A DNA stretch of 64,000 bases from Deltaproteobacteria bacterium (lineage in GTDB: Bacteria > Desulfobacterota > Syntrophorhabdia > Syntrophorhabdales > JANXAF01): NCBI GenBank assembly GCA_026417175.1, contig JAOADT010000002.1, positions 22,052-86,051 of the forward strand, given 5' to 3'. The first letter of the stretch is position 1. Every line of letters begins with the position of its first letter. The position numbers and the translations under genes were made by a program. This document shows positions 9,606 to 19,341 of this stretch, piece by piece. A model generated the notes under the pieces. It made no database searches. It was given only the letters and a program-made list of their open reading frames with translations, and was not told the origin of the DNA.

Positions 9606-9653
9606 TTAACATATTTGTAAGTAAATGACAATTTTGTTAACACATTAACATAT
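9606..9653. promoter_or_regulatory. Repeat-rich regulatory region between the activator and the porin gene
   Basis: TTAACATAT occurs twice (9606-9614, 9645-9653). Between the copies lie TTGTAAGT (9615-9622) and ACAATTTTGT (9628-9637), the same two words found in the inverted repeat ahead of the glnA unit. TGT and ACA half-sites (9616-9618, 9628-9630) are 9 bases apart, near but not equal to the classic NifA site TGT-N10-ACA. Likely activator or autoregulatory sites. Confidence 0.45.
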
Positions 9654-9698
9654 CTGGAACATTAAATTCTTCCTAATATATCAGGGTCTTACGAATAA

Positions 9699-9712
9699 GG
9701 CACAAATATTGA
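9699..9712 (+). promoter_or_regulatory. Sigma-54-like -24/-12 promoter for the porin gene
   Basis: GGCAC, five bases, TTGA: this matches the sigma-54 pattern GGCAC-N5-TTGC except for the last base. It lies 37 bases before the start codon and faces away from the sigma-54 activator gene. Confidence 0.5.
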
Positions 9713-9748
9713 GATTCATATGAAAATCAAAATTTTCGGAGGTGTTTT

Positions 9749-10582
9749 ATGAGACGCACTATTTGTCTTTGGTTATTAACAACAGCGATTTTCTCACTTT
9801 TTCTCCTTCAGGAGATTCTTGCAGAGGAAAAGAAGGAAATCTCCGGGTCAGCAATTTTAGGGATTTACAATCAATACATTTTTCGTGGATACGAAATAGG
9901 GAAAAACGGACTGGTTTTACAACCTTCTTTAAGTTTGGGGACTCACGGATTTTCCTTTAGTCTGTGGGGAAACCTGGATACAAATCAGAGAAGCACGAAA
10001 ACTGCTACGTTTGATAAAGAATACACGAAAGGATGGAATGAGACTGATTTATCTTTAAGTTACACATATGCACCGAAGAAACTTTCCTTAACAGTTGGAT
10101 ATACTTACTACAGTACAAAATACGCGAATGATACGGAAGAGATTTTTCTGTCCTTTAGCTATAAAACTCTCTTTAACCCCACATTTAGCGTTTACAGGGA
10201 CATTACGAGCTATATAGGCACATATATGAACTTGGGGTTTTCCCATTCTCTGTCCCTTTCGAACGGGATAACTATGGATCTATCATCTGCTTTTGGCTAT
10301 TTTCTAGGAGAAAGTGATTATTGGCGTACCTATGATAAAGCCACTTTTTCTTACACTGGTCGGAAGTATCGAGGATTCCATGATGGAATGATTAAGGTAA
10401 GTCTCTCCATTCCTCTTGGAAAAGTTCTATCGATCCAACCTTCCATCCAGTATTGGTTTCCTCTTTCTGGTAAAGCAAAGAAGGAGTATCCTTCCGGCGG
10501 AAGTATAAAGGATTCATATAACCCCAACGGGCCTGTGAAATATAATTTTGTTTATGGCGCATTAATTACTTGTAGTTTTTAA
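9749..10582 (+). CDS. TorF/Gcw_chp-like outer-membrane beta-barrel protein
   Basis: A 277-residue exported protein. A signal peptide (MRRTICLWLLTTAIFSLFLL, cleavage probably after EILA) is followed by alternating aromatic/polar beta strands and a C-terminal Phe, as in outer-membrane barrels. The opening SAILGIYNQYIFRGYEIGKN resembles the [Y/R]-FRG signature of TorF-family putative porins (formerly Gcw_chp). Such genes often sit beside ammonium transporter genes in related bacteria; I infer uptake of a nitrogen compound across the outer membrane. It has its own sigma-54-like promoter and a GGAGGTGTT ribosome site. Confidence 0.7.
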   Translation: MRRTICLWLLTTAIFSLFLLQEILAEEKKEISGSAILGIYNQYIFRGYEIGKNGLVLQPSLSLGTHGFSFSLWGNLDTNQRSTKTATFDKEYTKGWNETDLSLSYTYAPKKLSLTVGYTYYSTKYANDTEEIFLSFSYKTLFNPTFSVYRDITSYIGTYMNLGFSHSLSLSNGITMDLSSAFGYFLGESDYWRTYDKATFSYTGRKYRGFHDGMIKVSLSIPLGKVLSIQPSIQYWFPLSGKAKKEYPSGGSIKDSYNPNGPVKYNFVYGALITCSF

Positions 10583-10591
10583 AGCTGAATT

Positions 10592-10605
10592 GGTATCGAT
10601 TTTGC
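10592..10605 (+). promoter_or_regulatory. Sigma-54 -24/-12 promoter for amt-glnB-glutamate synthase
   Basis: TTGG-TATCGATTTT-GCTT: the invariant GG (10592-10593) and GC (10604-10605) are exactly 10 bases apart, and TTTGCTT fits the -12 box. It lies 43 bases before the amt start codon, in the short gap after the porin gene. Confidence 0.62.
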
Positions 10606-10648
10606 TTAATTACAAGTGAGATAAAATGAAATGAAAGGAGTAAAAGAC

Positions 10649-12308
<1,660 letters not shown>

Positions 12309-12332
12309 CTTTTTTTGATAACAGAGATTCCA

Positions 12333-13472
12333 ATGTGTAGGTTAGTTGCGATAACATCAAACGAGTACGTTTCACCCCTCGAAAATATTTTGGCACTTGA
12401 AACTATGAAAGAGGGACACGACGGATCGGGAATGGGTCTAGTTATGAAAGATCTTGGTGGCGTATTTAAAGACCTTAAGGATTATCCCATGCTGTCCGGT
12501 ATAGCAAGTAAAAATGGTCTTGCGGTTTTAGATGATTTTATGAAAAAAATGGGATTTAAGCTCATTCATGAATGGTCACCGAGAATAAGAGAGGTTAAAG
12601 GGATAAGAAAACGTGATCACTATTTTGCAAGGATTTACGAATATCCTGAGGTTTTTTCAGAAAAGACTAAAGAAGAAAAGGAGAATCTCCTTCTTGAAAC
12701 CAGGGTTGCCTTAAGAAAGATTGGGCAGGAAGATGAGAATCTTATTGTCTTCAGTTTCTACCCTGATGTGTTGATAATTAAAGAAGTGGGAGATCCGATT
12801 CAGCTTTGTGAGTTTTTCAATTTAGAGAATGAAGACATAAAAGCGAAGATCATCTTTGCACAGGGGAGGCAAAACACTAATTACGCAATAAACCTTTATG
12901 CCTGTCACCCATTTTTTATCCAAGGCTACTCAACGATGACAAATGGTGAAAATACAGCGTTTGTACCTATAAAGGAGTTTATGATGTCGAGAGGTTTTGT
13001 GGGATATTTAGGATACGAAAGTGACAGCGAAGTGTTTACTCACATACTCCACTATACGGTAAAAAAACTCGGTTTTCCACTTCAGTATTACAAAGATGTT
13101 ATAACGCCTCTTAAGGATCGGGAAATGAAAGAGAGAAAGGACAGATATGCGCTGGAGCTCATCAAGAGATCCTTGCGGTTTTTGGTCATAGACGGGCCAA
13201 ACTGCGTAATTGGGTTTACTCCAGATGGTACTTGCTTTATGGTCCAGGATTCCAAGAAATTAAGGCCAGGTGTAGTAGGAGGGATACCTGGTAAGTACTG
13301 TCTCACGTCTGAGGTTTGCGGATTGGACAGAATCGTTCCAAAAAGAGACATATCCATGGATATCTATCCAATGAAATATGAAATGGTCATTGTACCTTAC
13401 GGAGCAGAAAAAGTTCTTGTTTGGAATCAGCTTAAAGGAGAATTTGTGAATGGAAACCAGTATGGAAATTAA
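12333..13472 (+). CDS. Glutamate synthase, glutaminase subunit (GltB domain 1, class II amidotransferase)
   Basis: A 379-residue Ntn-type glutaminase matching the N-terminal domain of large GltB but encoded separately, as in archaeal-type split glutamate synthases. The start must be the ATG at 12333: it gives Met-Cys-Arg, placing the catalytic cysteine at position 2 so that it becomes N-terminal after Met removal. A TTG at 12315 would bury it. GHDGSGMGLVMKDLGG and QGRQNTNYAINLYACHPFF are family features. It releases ammonia from glutamine for the next subunit. The ribosome site is weak and PII ends 24 bases upstream, so coupled translation is likely. Confidence 0.85.
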   Translation: MCRLVAITSNEYVSPLENILALETMKEGHDGSGMGLVMKDLGGVFKDLKDYPMLSGIASKNGLAVLDDFMKKMGFKLIHEWSPRIREVKGIRKRDHYFARIYEYPEVFSEKTKEEKENLLLETRVALRKIGQEDENLIVFSFYPDVLIIKEVGDPIQLCEFFNLENEDIKAKIIFAQGRQNTNYAINLYACHPFFIQGYSTMTNGENTAFVPIKEFMMSRGFVGYLGYESDSEVFTHILHYTVKKLGFPLQYYKDVITPLKDREMKERKDRYALELIKRSLRFLVIDGPNCVIGFTPDGTCFMVQDSKKLRPGVVGGIPGKYCLTSEVCGLDRIVPKRDISMDIYPMKYEMVIVPYGAEKVLVWNQLKGEFVNGNQYGN

Positions 13473-15105
13473 GGATAACCAGTTACTGTCCATTAAGGAG
13501 TTCCCCTACATTATTACTTGGAGAGAAGATAGGTGTAAAAGATGTGGAAGATGTCTATCAGTGTGTCCTAACGGGTCTATTGTTGCCACACCTAAACTCG
13601 TAAGAGTGGTGGAGTCAGAGGGTCCCATACCAAAACCTATGGTAAAAGCAAAGGTCGTCCATGTGATAGAACAGGTCAGAGATATAGAAAAATATTGTAC
13701 CGGATGCGCAATGTGTGAGATAGTCTGTCCAAACGAAGCAATAGAGCCTATTTATAATCCGCAGAACAGGTTTTACCATTATATGAACAAAGGTGGAGAA
13801 CCATACCGGAGGGGAGGAAGAAGGAACGATCCGTCTCCTTCGACACTAGATAGGATAAAATTTATCCGTATATCGATGCTCACAGACCCCGCACTCGATG
13901 CGGGAAGACATGAATTTAGGATAAGAACTTACATTGGGAGGTTACTTCAGCCAGAGAATCTCCCTTTAACTACAGAAGACGGGCTTCTTGTACCCAACCC
14001 AGATGCATTTATCCTACCGGTGAGAGAGATATTTCCTGTGATGATCGGGTCTATGTCAGTTGGAGCACTCTCACCACCCATGTGGGAAGGACTTGCAATG
14101 GGAGTCGCGTATCTCAATGAGGTCGAAGGAATTCCTATAGTTATGTGTACAGGTGAAGGAGGGGTTCCCCCTAGGCTTCTCAGATCCAGGTATATAAAAT
14201 ACTTTGTGCTTCAAATCGCATCTGGATACTTCGGATGGGACGAAATTATTCACAGTATTCCCCATATGGTCGAGGATCCGGCAGCAATAGAAATTAAATA
14301 CGGTCAGGGAGCTAAACCTGGAGATGGAGGCTTGCTTATGGCTCAAAAGGTAATAAAACTAATCGCAAAAATCAGGGGGGTACCGGAGGGTGTAGATCTC
14401 GCATCTCCCCCGACACATCAGACTAAGTATTCTATTGAAGAAGCGGTTGCTAAGATGATCCAATCCATGTATATGGCTTTCGGATTTCGCGTACCCGTTT
14501 ATCCCAAAATATCGGGGACAAAAACTGCGACAGCAGTTTTAAATAATTTGATTAGGAACCCTTACGCAGCTGCGCTTGCCATAGATGGTGAAGACGGAGC
14601 CACAGGAGCTGCATATAATGTGTCACTCGATAAGATGGGACACCCGATAGCTTCCAACGTAAGGGATTGCTATTTAGAGCTGGTAAAACACGGAAAGCAA
14701 AATGAACTCCCAATAATAGCAGGAGGGGGGGTCGGGAAAAAGGGACATTTGGCGGCAAACGTGGCTGCATTAATAATGCTTGGTGCATCAGCGGTTCAGG
14801 TGTCAAAATATATAATGCAGGTGACTGCTGGCTGTCTTGGTGATGAATTTGGAAGATGTAACATCTGTAATACAGGCAGATGTCCCAAGGGTATCGCCAC
14901 ACAAGACCCAAAGTTATACCGTAGACTAGATTCTGAAAAAGTGGCGGAAAGGTTGGTTGAAGTTATCCGGGCGTGCGAAATGGAGCTCAAAAAGATATTT
15001 GCTCCAATGGGTAGAAGCACTGAACTGCCCATAGGAATGTCAGATGGAATAGGGATCGATGATAAGGACATGGCAGAGAGGTTAAAAATTAGCTATGTAT
15101 GCTGA
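13450..15105 (+). CDS. gltB: Glutamate synthase, FMN/Fe-S synthase subunit (GltB domain 2) with N-terminal ferredoxin
   Basis: A 551-residue central synthase subunit. The N-terminus holds two 4Fe-4S motifs (CKRCGRCLSVCP near residue 25 and CTGCAMCEIVCP near 82). The FMN-binding barrel follows with GEGGVPPRLLRSRYIKYFVLQ, EIKYGQGAKPGDGGLL, DGEDGATGAA and PIIAGGGVGKKGHLAAN. A cysteine cluster CNICNTGRCPKGIATQDP supplies the Fe-S centre typical of glutamate synthase. It reduces 2-iminoglutarate, made from 2-oxoglutarate and ammonia, to glutamate. It overlaps the glutaminase gene by 23 bp and the next gene by 11 bp. AAAGGAG precedes the ATG at 13450; a second ATG at 13462 is possible. Confidence 0.93.
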   Translation: METSMEIKDNQLLSIKEFPYIITWREDRCKRCGRCLSVCPNGSIVATPKLVRVVESEGPIPKPMVKAKVVHVIEQVRDIEKYCTGCAMCEIVCPNEAIEPIYNPQNRFYHYMNKGGEPYRRGGRRNDPSPSTLDRIKFIRISMLTDPALDAGRHEFRIRTYIGRLLQPENLPLTTEDGLLVPNPDAFILPVREIFPVMIGSMSVGALSPPMWEGLAMGVAYLNEVEGIPIVMCTGEGGVPPRLLRSRYIKYFVLQIASGYFGWDEIIHSIPHMVEDPAAIEIKYGQGAKPGDGGLLMAQKVIKLIAKIRGVPEGVDLASPPTHQTKYSIEEAVAKMIQSMYMAFGFRVPVYPKISGTKTATAVLNNLIRNPYAAALAIDGEDGATGAAYNVSLDKMGHPIASNVRDCYLELVKHGKQNELPIIAGGGVGKKGHLAANVAALIMLGASAVQVSKYIMQVTAGCLGDEFGRCNICNTGRCPKGIATQDPKLYRRLDSEKVAERLVEVIRACEMELKKIFAPMGRSTELPIGMSDGIGIDDKDMAERLKISYVC

Positions 15106-17485
15106 AGGATTAACCCTAAAATCAAAAAAAACTGGTTTAGTGGAGTGGATTGATTCAAAAACTGTGCGGATACGCGGAAACATAGACGGTGTCCGTATTC
15201 CCTCCAGGATACTTGAGGAAATGATTCAAAATACTGTAAAAAACGGTGCAAGAAAAATCTTTGTAAAAGCAGATGGTCAGCATGGCATTGGGGGAAGAAT
15301 ATGGCCAAGAGAGGAAAAGGTGGAATTAATAGTGGAAGGACCTGTGGGGCAGAGACTCGGTTCTATGGGCATGTTCGGAACAGAAATAGTGGTAATGGGT
15401 TCTGCATCTAATGATGTGGGATGGTTAAACTGCGGTGCCTCTATAAAGGTCCTTGGAGATGTTGGTGATGGCGCATTCAACGCAGCAGCTCAAGGGATAC
15501 TCTATGTGAAAGGAAGCGGTGGAGCAAGATGTGACACTTTAACAAAACATAACCCCAGGTTTGATCCTCCGCAATCCTGGTATTTAAGGGATGTGGGAGA
15601 TAGTTTTGCAGAATTTAAAGCGGGCGGTATATCCGTTGTCTGCGGTTACAACCCCAGAAACCCTGAGAATATCTTGGGATATAGACCCTGTGTAGGAATG
15701 GTAGGAGGTGTCATATTTTTTAGAGGAAGGATAAGAGAATATAGTGAAAAAGACGTCAAACTTCTTCCTATTGATGAGTCCGATTGGACCTGGCTTATTA
15801 CTAATGTTAAAGAATTCCTTCGTGCGATCGGAGAAGAAGGGCTGTATAAAACACTTACAAGCGATCCGAAAGAGTGGATGAAACTTGTGGCGTTAAAACC
15901 AGAGGAAAGAAAAAAGGTGTCTTTTCCCGTTCCAATGAGCGAGTTCAGGAAGAAAGTATGGGAGAAGGAGGTGGGAAAGGACGGTATATTTGCGGAATAC
16001 ATCGACCATGAAAGATGGACGGTAATCCCCTACGTAGTTACAGGAGATCTAAGAAGAACCAAACCTGTTTGGGAAAACGAGAAGTATTTGTCACCATGTA
16101 CTTATGCCTGTCCGACAAAAATTCCTGTGAATAAAATACTTTCTATGGTTAGAGCAGGAAACCTTTTGGAGGCTAACCGGACGCTTCTTTTACAATCTCC
16201 ACTACCCCGAACTGTTTGTGGCCAGTTGTGTCCTAACCTGTGTATGGATGCTTGCACTAGATGCGCTCTTGATTCTCCAGTGGGAATAAATAAAATGGGT
16301 GAACTAAGCGTAGATATAGAGATATTAAGCCCGAAAATCAAATCATCAAAAAAAATAGCTGTCATAGGATGTGGTCCTGCCGGGATGAGTGTAGGATGGC
16401 ATCTTACCCTCAGGGGGTACCCTGTGGATATATTCGAGGTGGAAACAAAACTCGGAGGAAAGATAGAACTCCTTATCCCGAGAGACAGATTCGCCTATGA
16501 AATTTTCAAGAAAGAGACCGAGAGATTTCTTAGTGTCGTAAAAAATGTCCATCTTGGGGAGAAGGTAACACGGGAACGGTTTCTTCATATTTATAACCAA
16601 TATGATCTAGTAATTATAGCTTCCGGTACGCATAGTCCGAGGAGACTCAATTTTCCAGGTTCTGAGTATGTGGTTTCAGCTTACGAATTTCTTAGAGAGA
16701 TAAATGAAGGAAAGAAACCAGATTTTAGAGGAAAAAACGTACTAATAATAGGAGCAGGTAACGTAGGTATGGACGTTGCCTCCCAGGCCTATGTGTTTGG
16801 GGCAGAATCCGTTTACGCGATAGATATCCAGAGACCTAAAGCCTTTGGTAAAGAGCTCGAAATAGCACAAAAAAAAGGTGTCCAAATTATATGGCCCAAA
16901 AACGTCAAAGAATACGATAGGTCAAAAAAAAGAGTACTCTTCGATGATGGTACTTCCCTCAAAGCAGACTTTGTTTTTGTAGCAATAGGAGATATACCTC
17001 AACTAGATTTCGTCCCGAAAGAAATCGTTTCCCAAGATGGATGGATTAAAATAAACGAATGCTATCAGACAGAGGATCCAAAGATTTACGCAATAGGAGA
17101 CATAACAGGCCAAGGCCTCATTACCCATGCCATAGGTCATGGAAAAAAGTTGGCAGATTACATTGACAAGTATTTATCAGGATGTAAATTGGAATTAAAG
17201 CGGGAAGAAGTTATCCCCTATGAAAGAATTAAAAAAGAATACTATTACGGAAAAACGTTTGATGAAAGGAACGGAATATTAGCTGAAGCGGAAAGGTGTC
17301 TTTCTTGTGGGAGCTGTAGAGATTGTCACCTGTGTGAAGCTACATGTTATCACATGGCTATAAAGAGGATAGAAAAAGGGGATAGGGAGTACGAATACGT
17401 GGTTGAACATGATAAATGTATCGCCTGTGGTTTTTGCGCTTACGTGTGCCCATGCGGGGTGTGGGAGATGACAACTCTCCCGTAA
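15095..17485 (+). CDS. Glutamate synthase GXGXG subunit fused to GltD-like oxidoreductase and ferredoxin
   Basis: A 796-residue fusion. Residues 1-250 are the GXGXG beta-helix (GltB domain 3: GRIWPREEKVELIVEGPVG, GDVGDGAFNAAAQGILYVKG). Residues about 330-410 form the GltD-type N-terminal Fe-S domain (CTYACPTKIPVNK, VCGQLCPNLCMDAC). Then come the FAD site VIGCGPAGMSVGWHL and the NAD(P) site VLIIGAGNVGMDVAS. The C-terminus (about 725-796) has CLSCGSCRDCHLCEATC and CIACGFCAYVCPCGVW, two 4Fe-4S clusters. It would pass electrons from NAD(P)H or ferredoxin to the synthase subunit. A start at 15095 overlaps the previous gene by 11 bp. Linking GltB3 to GltD in one chain is unusual. Confidence 0.9.
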   Translation: MYAEGLTLKSKKTGLVEWIDSKTVRIRGNIDGVRIPSRILEEMIQNTVKNGARKIFVKADGQHGIGGRIWPREEKVELIVEGPVGQRLGSMGMFGTEIVVMGSASNDVGWLNCGASIKVLGDVGDGAFNAAAQGILYVKGSGGARCDTLTKHNPRFDPPQSWYLRDVGDSFAEFKAGGISVVCGYNPRNPENILGYRPCVGMVGGVIFFRGRIREYSEKDVKLLPIDESDWTWLITNVKEFLRAIGEEGLYKTLTSDPKEWMKLVALKPEERKKVSFPVPMSEFRKKVWEKEVGKDGIFAEYIDHERWTVIPYVVTGDLRRTKPVWENEKYLSPCTYACPTKIPVNKILSMVRAGNLLEANRTLLLQSPLPRTVCGQLCPNLCMDACTRCALDSPVGINKMGELSVDIEILSPKIKSSKKIAVIGCGPAGMSVGWHLTLRGYPVDIFEVETKLGGKIELLIPRDRFAYEIFKKETERFLSVVKNVHLGEKVTRERFLHIYNQYDLVIIASGTHSPRRLNFPGSEYVVSAYEFLREINEGKKPDFRGKNVLIIGAGNVGMDVASQAYVFGAESVYAIDIQRPKAFGKELEIAQKKGVQIIWPKNVKEYDRSKKRVLFDDGTSLKADFVFVAIGDIPQLDFVPKEIVSQDGWIKINECYQTEDPKIYAIGDITGQGLITHAIGHGKKLADYIDKYLSGCKLELKREEVIPYERIKKEYYYGKTFDERNGILAEAERCLSCGSCRDCHLCEATCYHMAIKRIEKGDREYEYVVEHDKCIACGFCAYVCPCGVWEMTTLP

Positions 17486-17523
17486 AAAAGAGATCTTGGT
17501 TTAACCCAAACATCGCTTTATCT

Positions 17524-17757
17524 TTATTTGTCTTCTATGGATTCAGGGACTATCCCCGCTTCTTTTTTCGCTTTCTGAATCAAGGCTTCTGATGTTCTTT
17601 CTGCGAGAAGTTTTTTCACCCCCTTTTCTGAGATGTGAACATTATATGGAGGTGTTTCAGCAGGCTCACTGTTAGAATCTGATTGTTTGGTTTTTTGCTT
17701 AAGGTGCTTTAGATAAAGTTTTATGACGGCTGATACTTTAATATCTGATATAGTCAT
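17524..17757 (-). CDS. Small FlgM-associated-type protein (DVU0524-like)
   Basis: A 77-residue soluble protein: a helical N-terminus (MTISDIKVSAVIKLYLKHLK), a polar linker and a helical C-terminus with VHISEKGVKKLLAERT. The order, and the V-x-IS-x-x-G/A segment also seen in FlgM-type proteins, resemble the FlgM-associated family first noted as DVU0524; the match is by eye and distant. Support comes from its promoter: TAAGAAAA-N10-TACGATAA upstream is the same architecture as that of flgM at 44030. AGGA precedes the ATG. It converges on the glutamate synthase operon. A role in flagellar late-gene control is inferred. Confidence 0.5.
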   Translation of the reverse strand: MTISDIKVSAVIKLYLKHLKQKTKQSDSNSEPAETPPYNVHISEKGVKKLLAERTSEALIQKAKKEAGIVPESIEDK

Positions 17758-17772
17758 CTGGTCCTAGATAAT

Positions 17773-17798
17773 TTATCGTAAAAAAGATTTTTTTCTTA
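17773..17798 (-). promoter_or_regulatory. Sigma-28-like promoter of the FlgM-associated gene
   Basis: On the minus strand, TAAGAAAA (17798-17791), 10 bases, TACGATAA (17780-17773), about 16 bases before the start codon. It differs from the flgM promoter (44086-44061) at one base of the two 8-mers, with the same spacing. Confidence 0.55.
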
Positions 17799-18329
17799 AG
17801 ATCGAATTATCTTCTTGCTCAAAATTTCATAAAAGTCTAATTTTTCGTTCTAGGATTTGCAAATGAAAACTAGAAATCAAATTAAACTTTTAAATTAATT
17901 CAACAAGAAACTAGTGATGGATTTGTCGAAAAAAAACTTTAGTTAAACATTGGAATGCGTCAAAATAGTGGAAGTTAAAGCCATACTTATCCGAATGATC
18001 ATTCCCAACCCCGGCAGCATCCTCAGTCAAATATAAAAATTTGAATTAACATTATAAAGCAAAAATAAATGATTAGGACGTAAAAAACTACACAGAGAAA
18101 TTCACAGAAAAATTCTATCAGGGGGTTATTCTATATGCGATGGCAAGGGTTTTCATGGCTGCCGAGGATATTTGAAATCATGTGTAATCCTTTTATAGGA
18201 CAACGTTTTCTTTAGCTTACATCAAATGATAAAGACGCTATGAGAGAAAGAGATTCTGACCGAAAAGGAAAATCTTTCCACACTGAATAGGGTTTCTAAG
18301 AGACCAGGAAGATCACTTAGGTTCTTATA
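17799..18329. other. Gene-free AT-rich stretch
   Basis: No reading frame with a plausible start, ribosome site and length is visible on either strand. The right half has short peptide stretches without stops that may be the decayed front of the histidine kinase remnant at 18330. No tRNA-like fold, repeat array or terminator was seen. Confidence 0.4.
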
Positions 18330-18520
18330 CCTATCTCTGATACCGGTTCGAGAATACGCGAAGACACAAAAGAAAAAAACATAACAGGACTTGGCTTATC
18401 TATTGTGTGTAAGAAGAGTTAGATAACACAGAAAAGACATAACAGTTTAGAGAGTGTCCACGGACACGACTCAAGAGGTACTTACTGCCAAGATATACAC
18501 CGAGAAAAGGGGGCGGACAA
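18330..18520 (+). pseudogene. Remnant of a histidine kinase ATPase domain
   Basis: One frame reads ISDTGSRIREDTKEKN then ITGLGLSIVCKKS, a TAG at 18420-18422, and in the same frame LESVHGHDSRGTY, ending at a stop near 18533. This matches the G1 box (DTGxGI), G2 box (TGLGLSIV) and the terminal ESxxGxGTxF of HATPase_c kinases, with normal spacing between SIV and ES. The usual F box between G1 and G2 is deleted, upstream phosphoacceptor sequence is not readable, and no start is present. It is therefore a dead gene fragment, not a short gene. Confidence 0.6.
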
Positions 18521-18556
18521 AAAAACGTAGAGAAATTAAATACCCGTTAAAAAATA

Positions 18557-18585
18557 TTGACTTGTGTTAAACAAAACCTTTAAAT
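18557..18585 (+). promoter_or_regulatory. Sigma-70-type promoter for the MBL-fold gene
   Basis: TTGACT, 17 bases, TTAAAT. It lies about 73 bases before the start of the metallo-hydrolase gene and after the kinase remnant. Confidence 0.45.
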
Positions 18586-18657
18586 AAAAATCAGGAAGAA
18601 AATAAGTAGTCAAAGGATGCTTGAGTATATGATTGATGAGAAGACCGCAAAGTTAAT

Positions 18658-19326
18658 ATGGAACCTTTAAGTATTTGGCAAGACGTTTACCAAGTAGGTG
18701 GGTATTATATTTCGAATTTTAATGACTGCTCCATTTATCTGTTAAACGGTGGCAAGGAATTGGCGCTTATCGATTCTGGAGTTGGGACAAGCTTTGAAAA
18801 AGTGGTTAAAAATATTGAAATACTAGGTTTTTCCCCAGAAAATATAAAATATGTCATTGCTACTCACGCCCACATAGATCATATTGGAGGCTTATCAAAA
18901 TTCAAACATATGTTCAACTCAATAATTATAGCCCATACTTTGGATACCGATAAGATAGAGAAAGGGGTAGATGTCGGTGCAGAATACTATGGAGTTAATT
19001 ACGATCCATGTACTGTGGACATAAAGATTGATACAGAACACCATACTTTACATGTTGGAAAGCATGAGTTGAAACTCATCCATATTCCCGGGCATACACC
19101 AGGCAGTATTGCATGTTATGTAGATGTTAAAGGTAAAAGGGTCTTATTTGGCCAAGATATTCACGGTCCCTACAGTTTACCGGGCTCTAACCCTGAAAAG
19201 GCAAGAATATCCTTAAAGAAACTTATCGAACTTGAGTCAGACATTCTATGTGAAGGACATTTTGGAGTGTACAAACCGAAACATAAAGTAAAAAACTACA
19301 TAGAAAGCTGGCTAGCTAAGATATAG
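18658..19326 (+). CDS. MBL-fold metallo-hydrolase
   Basis: A 222-residue cytosolic metallo-beta-lactamase-fold protein. The metal-binding motif THAHIDH gives H70, H72, D74 and H75. Further ligands are in HIPGHTPGS (about H144), FGQDIHG and CEGHFGVY. The chain is compact, with no signal peptide and no flavodoxin or rhodanese domain. It belongs to the glyoxalase-II-like group of hydrolases; the substrate (thioester, lactone or other) is not evident. An in-frame stop at 18637 fixes the ATG at 18658 as the first start; its ribosome site is weak. The unknown gene at 19342 follows after 15 bases and is likely cotranscribed. Confidence 0.85.
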   Translation: MEPLSIWQDVYQVGGYYISNFNDCSIYLLNGGKELALIDSGVGTSFEKVVKNIEILGFSPENIKYVIATHAHIDHIGGLSKFKHMFNSIIIAHTLDTDKIEKGVDVGAEYYGVNYDPCTVDIKIDTEHHTLHVGKHELKLIHIPGHTPGSIACYVDVKGKRVLFGQDIHGPYSLPGSNPEKARISLKKLIELESDILCEGHFGVYKPKHKVKNYIESWLAKI

Positions 19327-19341
19327 TACTTTCGAATCTTT

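Noticed and set aside
18456-18469. GTGTCC/GGACAC short palindrome as a transposon end or operator
   Set aside because: Only 6 bp per arm, single copy, and inside the kinase remnant where it encodes part of the ESVHG block.
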